64,000 nt of DNA from Mariniblastus sp. (GTDB lineage Bacteria; Planctomycetota; Planctomycetia; Pirellulales; Pirellulaceae), in assembly GCA_022447555.1 (NCBI GenBank), contig JAKVBF010000018.1:1-64000 (forward strand). The letters are read 5' to 3'. The position numbers and the translations under genes were made by a program. The notes under the pieces are model-generated. The model was not told where the DNA came from. It saw only the letters and a program-made list of their open reading frames with translations, and did no database searches. Below, piece by piece: positions 1 through 8,079 of the stretch; the first letter of the stretch is position 1; each line of letters opens with the position of its first letter.

Positions 1-547
<547 letters not shown>

Positions 548-697
548 TATATCCAGGTCTCTCACTTTTTAGTGAGTTAGGGTAGGCTGTCTTTGCGATA
601 GCAAAGGCATACTGCACTCTATTCAAGAGTTGCCATCTAAAATCACAACCGTCAAAGACAATGAGTGTTGTCGGGTGAATAAGCCGGCAACATTCTT
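548..697 (+). other. 23S-5S internal transcribed spacer with hairpins
   Basis: The spacer between 23S and 5S rRNA contains short perfect or near-perfect hairpins: CTCACT/AGTGAG at 561-576 with a TTTT loop, CTTTGC/GCAAAG at 591-606 with a GATA loop, ACTCT/AGAGT at 616-630, and GTTGTCGG/CCGGCAAC at 667-691 with one G-U pair. They may be RNase III or other rRNA processing sites, which is an inference. No tRNA is present in the spacer. Confidence 0.6.
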
Positions 698-806
<109 letters not shown>

Positions 807-811
807 TTTAT

Positions 812-848
812 AAAAGCCCGTTAGGAGAAATTCTGACGGGCTTTTTTT
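812..848 (+). terminator. Rho-independent terminator of the rRNA operon
   Basis: The arms AAAAGCCCGT (812-821) and ACGGGCTTTT (836-845) form a stable hairpin followed by a T run, directly after 5S rRNA. This is a typical intrinsic terminator and marks the end of the rRNA transcription unit. Confidence 0.9.
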
Positions 849-1035
849 ATACGCCCGTTTCAGCCTATCAATCGTCAGAGAAATCATCAAATCTAAGCAA
901 GATCTCACCCCCAAAACGCCTTTCAAAAGGACTCGAACATACCTGACAAACCGAATCGGACAGCTAAAATATAGCGTTTCACGAACCCGTCCGCTGACCT
1001 TCCATTTTGAACCTCCATCCGTGGGGCTTAATACA

Positions 1036-2634
1036 ATGCCGAAGAAAAATTGGCTGCCTGTCCTGAACAGCATGGCGCTGGTCATCATCGGCCTGATAGC
1101 TATCTACCTGTGCTGGCGCTGGGTCATCGACGTTGGGAATGCTGGGCCCGCCACACTCGCGCCCCAAAACACGTTTCTCGTCGACCCCCTTTATGTCCGT
1201 GATGACGGTTCCATCAGCTACATCCGAGCGATCAACGACTGGCGGAGCAAGGGAGTCACGCCCGACCGCAATGCCTTTGTGGACCTGTCGCGTGCCTTGG
1301 GACCGCAATACGATCTTCCGAGCGACTGGGCGTTGGCCTGGGCTGCGGCCGCCGGTCCAGATGTCGCCCCTCCGACTGGTCCATTTTTAGGAGTCGTTTC
1401 ACTGACCACAGATGAAGAATTCGACCAGTACGACGAATCGTTGTCACGCCCCTGGCGCGACGACGAATTCCCAAAACTGGTCAAGTACCTGCAAACCAAC
1501 AAAGCCTGTCTGGATCTCGCCGTAGCGGCCAGCAAGAAAGACCAGTTTTATTCGCCGTTAATCATCCCTGATGAGGCAGGCACCAGTCTGATCGAGGCTC
1601 TCCTGCCAGTCGTTCAGGGGACCCGAGAACTGGTCCGCAGTTTGAAGATACGGGCCATGAATCACTTGGCCCACGGACGCAACCAGGACTGCCTAGACGA
1701 TCTCATAGCGACCCGTCGACTCGGACACCTCGTTTCGCAAAAAGGACTGCTAGTCGAGCACTTGGTCGGGTTAGCGATTGTCCAAATGGCCATCCAGTCC
1801 GAGATCCAAGCGATCGATTCTGGTTACCTGACCAAATCCGAGGTCGAGTGGTATTTGGCCCAATTGGAGTCCCTTCCTGAATTCAACAACCTGACCGACT
1901 GCGTCGATCGCGGCGAACGCTTTTGCTCACTCGACATGCTCCAATCGATCCGCTATGGCGACGATCAGCTGGAACAGATTACAGGCTGGACGGGCATTCA
2001 AGGCCCGGAAAACCTCATGTCTTCCTCGTTCGATATCGACATCGCGATGGCCATTTTAAACGATTTCTTAAACCAGCAGGTCGAAGTCACTCAGGCCGCA
2101 ACGTTTGCCGAACAGATGCAGAGGGCCGGCGCATTCGAGGAATCACTATCCCAGCTACAAGCGTCCCACAATCCGTTCACGATTTTTATCCAGACGCTAT
2201 TTGGCGGCAATCAGACCCGCGGAAGATTGATGGGAAATGTGATGGCCACCCTTATGCTGCCAGCTGTCTCGCAACTCTGCCAGGCCGAAACCCGCCGGAT
2301 CGGCCAAGAACGCACGGCCTTTCTGGCATTCCATCTGGAGCATTATCGCATTGAGAATGGGGATTACCCCCCTTCACTGGACGACCTTCAACTGGGAAAT
2401 CACCCTTCACTGCTTGACCCGTATTCCGGTAAGCCGATCTCGTACCAGCAGAAAAAAGACGGTTACCAAATCCACGTGGTGGGGGCAAACATGCAGGACG
2501 ATCAAGGGATTGGAATCATCAACGGGGAACGATACGACAACGGTAATTTACCGGGTGACGATTGGGGGTTCGAAATCGGAACGCGTGGCGCCCCAACCGA
2601 TGAGCCGCAAACAGAACCATCAGAGAATCGCTAA
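1036..2634 (+). CDS. Membrane-anchored hypothetical protein with a pilin-like C-terminal segment
   Basis: I cannot assign a function. The ATG at 1036 is preferred over the in-frame GTG at 1021, because the protein then starts with a short basic stretch (MPKKNW) and a single hydrophobic helix at about residues 9-28, placing the rest outside the cytoplasm. The middle is predicted to be largely helical. Near the C-terminus the segment HYRIENGDYPPSLDDL, followed by LLDPYSGKPISY, resembles the motif seen in many planctomycete membrane proteins and in major pseudopilins (age-or-length, G-YP-sLd-L, DPw-G-py-Y). That likeness is from memory of the families. The gene converges with the lipoprotein gene at 2657, with about 22 bases between stops. 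It might belong to an envelope or secretion process, but this is only a guess. Confidence 0.8.
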   Translation: MPKKNWLPVLNSMALVIIGLIAIYLCWRWVIDVGNAGPATLAPQNTFLVDPLYVRDDGSISYIRAINDWRSKGVTPDRNAFVDLSRALGPQYDLPSDWALAWAAAAGPDVAPPTGPFLGVVSLTTDEEFDQYDESLSRPWRDDEFPKLVKYLQTNKACLDLAVAASKKDQFYSPLIIPDEAGTSLIEALLPVVQGTRELVRSLKIRAMNHLAHGRNQDCLDDLIATRRLGHLVSQKGLLVEHLVGLAIVQMAIQSEIQAIDSGYLTKSEVEWYLAQLESLPEFNNLTDCVDRGERFCSLDMLQSIRYGDDQLEQITGWTGIQGPENLMSSSFDIDIAMAILNDFLNQQVEVTQAATFAEQMQRAGAFEESLSQLQASHNPFTIFIQTLFGGNQTRGRLMGNVMATLMLPAVSQLCQAETRRIGQERTAFLAFHLEHYRIENGDYPPSLDDLQLGNHPSLLDPYSGKPISYQQKKDGYQIHVVGANMQDDQGIGIINGERYDNGNLPGDDWGFEIGTRGAPTDEPQTEPSENR

Positions 2635-2656
2635 CTTTCGCGGTCAATCGTTTCGA

Positions 2657-3202
2657 CTATTTCGTACGTTTAACAACGTGCCAGCCGTAAGGACTTTCTT
2701 CGGCGCTATAGGTTGCAAGGCCCACACCCCCGACCGCCAAGGGAAAACCAACGTTCCCAAACGCTGGCACCATTTGTCCTCGCGGATAGACACCCTTGGG
2801 AACATTCGTCACGCCGAAGTTTGCCATTTGGTAAATCCCGGGGGCCGAATCGTCAGTAAACTCCTTAACCAATTCACCAAAATCTTCACCATCAGTCCCC
2901 CGTTTTAAAAGTTCATTGGCTAATTTGGCCGCTTCCTCTTTGGTCCGACTGATATTTTTACCGGGGACGGAGCTGGTTGCCCCGGGACGCCCCTCGTTCG
3001 GTTTTGAAAACCCGATCAGGATATGCTGTACCGTGATGAACTCGGGCTCACCGGTGAGTTCACTCTGTGTCGTTTGAGCCGTCCCACTCTGAGACCCGAT
3101 GTCAGGTGATGGCTCCGGCGTCGCCACGGGACTGTCACACCCGGCAACAAGTATCAGTCCGATACATGTCAAACAAACCATTTGAACTCTTTGACATTTC
3201 AT
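2657..3202 (-). CDS. Lipoprotein with parvulin-type peptidyl-prolyl isomerase domain
   Basis: The first about 22 residues form a lipoprotein signal ending in LVAGC, with the Cys about 22 residues from the ATG at 3202. An in-frame TTG lies 9 bases upstream, but a GGGAG sits 9 bases before the ATG, so the ATG is preferred. After a Ser/Thr/Pro-rich linker comes a rotamase (PpiC-like) domain: VQHILIGF near residue 58, a helical EEAAKLANELL segment, DFGELVKEFTDD, and the C-terminal GWHVVKRT strand typical of parvulins (normally G-H-ik). The expected role is folding of exported proteins at the outer leaflet or in the periplasm. At 181 residues it is close to a single-domain lipoprotein PPIase. Confidence 0.85.
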   Translation of the reverse strand: MKCQRVQMVCLTCIGLILVAGCDSPVATPEPSPDIGSQSGTAQTTQSELTGEPEFITVQHILIGFSKPNEGRPGATSSVPGKNISRTKEEAAKLANELLKRGTDGEDFGELVKEFTDDSAPGIYQMANFGVTNVPKGVYPRGQMVPAFGNVGFPLAVGGVGLATYSAEESPYGWHVVKRTK

Positions 3203-3486
3203 TCCATTCAACTCCCATCGATGATTCGTTCACTGCGACGCCGGAATGCATAATCTAACCTTCGGCTTTGCCTAAAAACAAGACCTACGGCCATCATCGG
3301 CTCCGTTTTGTCAGGGACCGACGTTAAAACATCCCGATTCTCAAAACGGAAACGGGTCGACTTTCCACCCATAGCGGTTTTAAAATCGGCAACCATTGCC
3401 TCACATTGATTAAACCTTGCCAACACTGGTTTCCATCGGGAAATCTTAATAGGATGGACCCCTTACACCGCGTTAGGAATCAGTTG

Positions 3487-4314
3487 ATGCAACCAAAAGA
3501 ACTATCATGCATGCAGGTCTGGGGTGGAAACCAACCCACGCTTTCGACCTTCGAAAAAGCAGGGGCCGATATCTGGCTATACAGCCGCCCCTATGACCAA
3601 TCACATGGTGGAGGGGACACCTACTACTTGAGCAGTTGCGCCTCCGGCCGAATCACTAGGATGTTGCTGGCTGACATCTCAGGCCATGGTCAATCCGCTT
3701 CTGCTGTGGCGATCTCGCTGCGCGATTTGATGCGGAAACATATCAACCAGATTTTCCCAAACAAATTGTTCGAGAAAATTAATGGCGAGTTTACGATCGA
3801 TCAAAGTAATGACCGATTTGCGACAGCCATCCTACACTCTTATTTTGCCCCCACTCGCAAGCTACGGATTTGTAACGCGGGGCATCCACCTCCGTTTGTC
3901 TACCGGCAGAACACCAAACAATGGACCAAAGTCGAGCTGCCCACTCAGGCGAAGCTGCAAGATCTCCCTTTCGGAATCACGGAAAACTCTGACTATCAAG
4001 AGTTTGAAATTGACTTCACCAAAGGAGATCTACTCTTTAGCTACACCGATGGCTTAGCCGATTTAAACACCGTCGATGGGAATTCATTAGGCATCGCCGG
4101 GATCCAAACACTGCTTAAGACTGCGGACGCCGAACACCCTCAAACCATTCTCGACCTGATCGTTGAGACGATCGAGCAGTCGGAAAAACAACACGAAGTG
4201 ATTGATGATATTTCGCTACTGCTGGTCCGCGCCAACACGAAGGCGATCACCTTGCGTGACAACCTGCTGGCACCTTTCCGATGGCTGGGGACGTACCTTA
4301 ACAAAGAATCTTGA
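3487..4314 (+). CDS. PP2C/SpoIIE-type (RsbU-like) serine/threonine phosphatase
   Basis: This is a stand-alone phosphatase domain of about 275 residues. Metal-binding and core motifs of the SpoIIE/RsbU family are intact: GGDTYYL and DISGHGQSA (Mn ligands), ICNAGHPPPF, FSYTDGL and DDISLLLV near the C-terminus. The frame is open from 3406, with another ATG at 3454. The ATG at 3487 is chosen because TAGGAATC lies just upstream and the domain begins a few residues later (MQVWGGN). Such enzymes dephosphorylate anti-sigma-factor antagonists (STAS proteins) in partner-switching pathways. No STAS or kinase gene lies beside it, so its partner is unknown. No sensor domain is attached. Confidence 0.88.
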   Translation: MQPKELSCMQVWGGNQPTLSTFEKAGADIWLYSRPYDQSHGGGDTYYLSSCASGRITRMLLADISGHGQSASAVAISLRDLMRKHINQIFPNKLFEKINGEFTIDQSNDRFATAILHSYFAPTRKLRICNAGHPPPFVYRQNTKQWTKVELPTQAKLQDLPFGITENSDYQEFEIDFTKGDLLFSYTDGLADLNTVDGNSLGIAGIQTLLKTADAEHPQTILDLIVETIEQSEKQHEVIDDISLLLVRANTKAITLRDNLLAPFRWLGTYLNKES

Positions 4315-4393
4315 GACCTCCGTAAAGGACTACAACCCATCGGTTGGCCCTAATATCAATCCACAAAACAACGTCCACCAAATCGGAAACAAA

Positions 4394-5497
4394 ATGAAAA
4401 TCGAAGCGATTCGGGCTTACCAGGTCGACCTCCCCCTCAAGGAGGTCAGTTATAAATGGTCCGGCGGTAAATCCGTCGAGGTTTTTGACAGCACGATCGT
4501 CGAAGTGGAAACTGACAATGGTCTTTTGGGCTACGGAGAGGTGTGTCCACTAGGTCCGTTTTACCTGGCGGCCTATGGAGGGGGCGTCCGGGCCGGTCTG
4601 AAAGAGTTGGGACCGCATCTGATTGGCCTAGACCCGAAGCAGTTAGGCCCCTTGAACGACACAATGGATCGAGCCCTTAAAGGACACCCCTATGTCAAAA
4701 CGGGGATTGATATCGCCTGTTGGGATCTCTTGGGTAAAGTTTCCAAACAATCGACGTGCGAGTTACTAGGCGGTCGGTTCGAAAAGGATTTTCATTTGTA
4801 TCGGGCCATTTCTCAAGTCAGCCCCGATGAGATGGCTCAAAATGTACTGGCCTATCGCAATGAAGGCTACCGGCGATTCCAGTTAAAAGTCGGAGGTGAT
4901 CCTTCAGTCGACATTGAGCGGATACGTTGCGTCGCCGACGTCTTAGAGCCGGGGGATCGATTGATTGCTGACGCCAACACGGGCTGGCTGATGCATGACG
5001 CCGCACGTGTCGTTCGAGCCGTCCGTGATCTCGACGTCTATATAGAACAACCTTGTCTCAGTTTCGAAGAATGTCTCTCAATCCGTCGGCGTACCGATCA
5101 TCCCTTTGTGATGGATGAGTGCATCGATTCCACTGCGGCCATCCTGAAAGCCGCCAGTGAAAATGGAGCCGATGTGGTCAATATAAAAATCAGTAAATTC
5201 GGCGGCCTCACCAAGGCAAAATTAGCCCGTGATATCTGCGCATCGCTGGGCATCGCCATGACCATCGAAGACAGCTGGGGCGGTGATGTGACGACCGCAG
5301 CCATCGCCTGTTTGGCCCACAGTACTCCGACGGATCTGTTATTCACCTCGACGGACTTCAACAGCTATGTAACGGTAAGCACAGCCGATGGAGCCCCACA
5401 GAGAGACCGCGGAAGGATGTCTGCCTCGACACTTCCGGGACTAGGAATCACCCCTAAAATGGATGTCCTTGGGAAACCGGTCGTCGAGATCTTTTAA
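4394..5497 (+). CDS. Enolase-superfamily enzyme, cis-3-hydroxy-L-proline dehydratase-like
   Basis: A 367-residue member of the mandelate racemase/muconate-lactonizing branch of the enolase superfamily. The capping domain (about 1-125) is followed by the barrel. Visible are the strand-2 motif FQLKVGG (the second Lys of the KxK pair present, the first replaced by Gln), metal ligands in ADANTG, YIEQPC and MDECID, the strand-6 Lys in NIKISKFGGLT, and EDSWGGD. The SVEVFDSTIVEVETDNG start and the EDSWGG end resemble cis-3-hydroxyproline dehydratases and betaine epimerases, but the substrate is inferred. The ATG at 4394 starts the conserved domain; the open frame extends back to 4202 and overlaps the phosphatase gene, which is an artefact. 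The gene converges with rnc, with only 10 bases between stops. Confidence 0.88.
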   Translation: MKIEAIRAYQVDLPLKEVSYKWSGGKSVEVFDSTIVEVETDNGLLGYGEVCPLGPFYLAAYGGGVRAGLKELGPHLIGLDPKQLGPLNDTMDRALKGHPYVKTGIDIACWDLLGKVSKQSTCELLGGRFEKDFHLYRAISQVSPDEMAQNVLAYRNEGYRRFQLKVGGDPSVDIERIRCVADVLEPGDRLIADANTGWLMHDAARVVRAVRDLDVYIEQPCLSFEECLSIRRRTDHPFVMDECIDSTAAILKAASENGADVVNIKISKFGGLTKAKLARDICASLGIAMTIEDSWGGDVTTAAIACLAHSTPTDLLFTSTDFNSYVTVSTADGAPQRDRGRMSASTLPGLGITPKMDVLGKPVVEIF

Positions 5498-5507
5498 TCG
5501 CAACCGT

Positions 5508-6290
5508 TTAATCGATCGGGGAGTTATCCGGCCCAAATTCTGTATCGAGACCATGAGGGAAGGGAGATTCAATCTCCTGAATCTCGGCCAAGGCATTGGC
5601 TGCGGCCCGTTGTTCGGCTTCTTTCTTGTTTCGACCCCAAGCCGGCGGGAACGTTCGTTTCCCTATCTCGGCGGAGACCAAAAACCACTTTTCATGATCT
5701 GGACCATGATCTCCCAAAAGTTGATAAACCGGCGGAAGACCTACCCGTTTTTGAGAATACTGTTGCAGCTCGGACTTAAAATTGGAATCGGGATTTTCAT
5801 CTACGGTCACCCGAACCAATTGCTCGACAAACGGAAGTAAAAATCCTTTGGTTGCTGGCATCCCACCATCCAAATAAATCGCACCGATCAAAGATTCGAA
5901 TGCGTTCGCTAGCAGGGAAGCGGGAACCGGACCGCGACTACCAATCCCTTTACCGACAATCAGAAATTCTTCGAGTCCCAGCTCAACACCCAATTTGGCA
6001 CAACTTTGCCGACTGACCACCACCGATTTCACTTTGGTGAGTTCACCCTCTAGCCAATCTGGGTAACGCTGAAAAAGAAACTCGCAAACAATAAATCCTA
6101 GAATGGAATCACCAAGAAATTCCAACCGCTCGTAAGAGTTCAACCGACTGGTGGCACTGGAGGCGTGGGTGATGGCTTCATCCAATAAAGCCTTGTCTCG
6201 AAAATGGTATCCGATTCGCTGCTCACAATGCTGCACATTGAGCATACGAGTATCGGTTAACTTTTCGGAGCGATTCATAACGGTTGCCAT
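5508..6290 (-). CDS. rnc: Ribonuclease III
   Basis: Double-stranded-RNA endonuclease for rRNA processing and RNA decay. The signature ERLEFLGDSIL is at residues 54-64 (catalytic D61), and the second acidic site is NAFESLIGAIYLDGG with E132. A double-stranded RNA binding domain spans about 170-238 (SELQQYSQK, KEAEQRAAANAL). The length of 260 is normal for the family with a short C-terminal tail. The start is the ATG at 6290. It is separated from the DAHP synthase gene by about 150 bases and appears to be a single gene or a weakly linked one. Confidence 0.97.
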   Translation of the reverse strand: MATVMNRSEKLTDTRMLNVQHCEQRIGYHFRDKALLDEAITHASSATSRLNSYERLEFLGDSILGFIVCEFLFQRYPDWLEGELTKVKSVVVSRQSCAKLGVELGLEEFLIVGKGIGSRGPVPASLLANAFESLIGAIYLDGGMPATKGFLLPFVEQLVRVTVDENPDSNFKSELQQYSQKRVGLPPVYQLLGDHGPDHEKWFLVSAEIGKRTFPPAWGRNKKEAEQRAAANALAEIQEIESPFPHGLDTEFGPDNSPID

Positions 6291-6440
6291 GATTTCCAGC
6301 GAGACACACTCGGACCAACCGGCTCACTACCTCTTTCGATCATGAATATCACGTGAAAGTCCGTTATTCTGAGTCAGCCCAACCAGCTTATCATCTGGGC
6401 AAAAACGTGAAAACCCTTTGTCAGTCGCATTTCACGTTTG

Positions 6441-7790
6441 TCACGCCGAGCCGTTGGCCTTCATTTGCTCGGCAATGGTGAATGAAAGCTCAATCGCCTG
6501 GTCGTAGTTGAGTCGCGGATCCACCGCGCTCTTGTAAGCGCGATGAAGGTCTGGTTCCGCCAGTTTACCGGCACCACCCACGCACTCGGTCACGTTGTCA
6601 CCCGTCATTTCGAGATGCACGCCGCCCAATATGGAACCATTGGCACCATGAATTTGAAACGCTTGCTTTAGTTCGCTAATGATTTGGTCAAAACTCCGCG
6701 TCTTGACTCCGGTGCTCGTCGAATACGTGTTCCCGTGCATCGGATCACTGGTCCAGAGCACATTGAGTTGCCGATCCTTGACCGCTTCGATTAACGGCGG
6801 CAGGCAATCCGCGATCTGCTCGGCTCCGAATCGGTGAATCAGTGTAATCTTCCCTTGTTCGTTAGAAGGGTTCAGCGTGTCGACCAACCGGATCAATTCA
6901 CCAGCCTCCATGCCAGGCCCTACTTTGATTCCGACCGGATTTACGATTCCCCGAAAGTACTCAACGTGAGCGCCATCAATTGCCCGAGTCCGAAAGCCAA
7001 TCCATGGAAGGTGTGTGCTCAGATTGTACCAACCCTCCCGCCTCGGTACGTGACGCGTTTGAGCCTGCTCGTAACTCAAGTGCAAAGCCTCGTGAGAGGT
7101 GAAAATTTCAACGCCCCGACTCTCTCTCATGGTGGCGCCTAAAACCGCCTCCATGAAGTGCATCGATTCGTTGATTGAGTCAACCATTTTGTGGTACTGC
7201 CGAGACCGGGGCGAGTCACTCGCAAAGTCGAGATCCCAATTTTCTGGATGGTGTAAATCGGCAAAGCCACCACTGATCAAGCCCCTAATAAAGTTAAGCG
7301 TCAACGCGGCCCGCTCGTAACCTCGCAACAGTAGTTCCGGGTCAGGCTGCCGGTCTTTTTCATTAAATCCGCTACGGTTTACAATATCACCTCGATATAC
7401 GGGTAACGTGACACCTTCCCTTGTTTCCGTGTCGGCAGACCGAGGTTTGGCGTACTGTCCGGCGATACGTCCGACACGAATCACTTTTTTCATCGAACCG
7501 TAAATAAGTATAAAACTCATCTGAATGAGCACCTTGAGATTCCGAACAATTGCGTCGGTCTCGCAATCTTCTAGGCTTTCCGAACAATCACCAGCCTGTA
7601 TCAAGAAAGCATTTCCAGCGGCCGCCTCCGCCAACTGTTCCTTCAAATTTTCGATCTCCCAACTGGTCACCAGTGGCGGGAGCTTGGTAAGACGCCTTAG
7701 CGCGTCGTCCAATTGTGCCTGATCCTGGTAAACCGGTTGTTGCGTTGCAATTTTTTTTTGCCAAGAGCTCGGCGTCCAATGATTGTTCAT
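6441..7790 (-). CDS. 3-deoxy-D-arabino-heptulosonate 7-phosphate synthase, class II
   Basis: First enzyme of the shikimate pathway, condensing phosphoenolpyruvate and erythrose 4-phosphate. The plant/actinobacterial class II type is clear: QAGDCSES with metal Cys at 69, RVGRIAGQYAKPRS, HLPWIGFRTR, KVGPGM, HRFGAEQI, WTSDPMHGNT, GVHLEMTGDNVTECVGG and VDPRLNYDQA near the end. The length of 449 matches class II enzymes. The start is the ATG at 7790. No other aromatic amino-acid gene lies nearby. Regulation cannot be read from the sequence. Confidence 0.96.
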   Translation of the reverse strand: MNNHWTPSSWQKKIATQQPVYQDQAQLDDALRRLTKLPPLVTSWEIENLKEQLAEAAAGNAFLIQAGDCSESLEDCETDAIVRNLKVLIQMSFILIYGSMKKVIRVGRIAGQYAKPRSADTETREGVTLPVYRGDIVNRSGFNEKDRQPDPELLLRGYERAALTLNFIRGLISGGFADLHHPENWDLDFASDSPRSRQYHKMVDSINESMHFMEAVLGATMRESRGVEIFTSHEALHLSYEQAQTRHVPRREGWYNLSTHLPWIGFRTRAIDGAHVEYFRGIVNPVGIKVGPGMEAGELIRLVDTLNPSNEQGKITLIHRFGAEQIADCLPPLIEAVKDRQLNVLWTSDPMHGNTYSTSTGVKTRSFDQIISELKQAFQIHGANGSILGGVHLEMTGDNVTECVGGAGKLAEPDLHRAYKSAVDPRLNYDQAIELSFTIAEQMKANGSA

Positions 7791-8079
7791 GCGATATTCT
7801 TCAATTATTTAGTGCGGGCAACTTTTTCAATACCATCCTAGAGAGGCTCACCTGACCGGCAAGGTTTCCCTGTCTTCAGTCTATCGGTGAAAACAGAAAA
7901 CGTGCTGTTTCCGAAAAAAACCATGCGGCTCGAACAACCGCGTCCCGAGTTGGGAAATTCGTCCGCAATGGCCCTTAGGGAGGGTTGCATTCTACGATTT
8001 TACCAATCACCATTAGGTTGTTATTCACTAGGATAGCTCTTCGCTAATATCCACCATCTCTTGAGGATTTAACGTCCAA

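Noticed and set aside
3208-3426. Minus-strand 72-codon frame upstream of the parvulin lipoprotein gene
   Set aside because: It slightly overlaps the lipoprotein start, has no recognisable family and no clear ribosome binding site. It could be a remnant but I cannot support it.
4202-4393. N-terminal extension of the enolase-superfamily protein
   Set aside because: It overlaps the phosphatase gene and lacks homology to the family; the conserved domain starts at ATG 4394.
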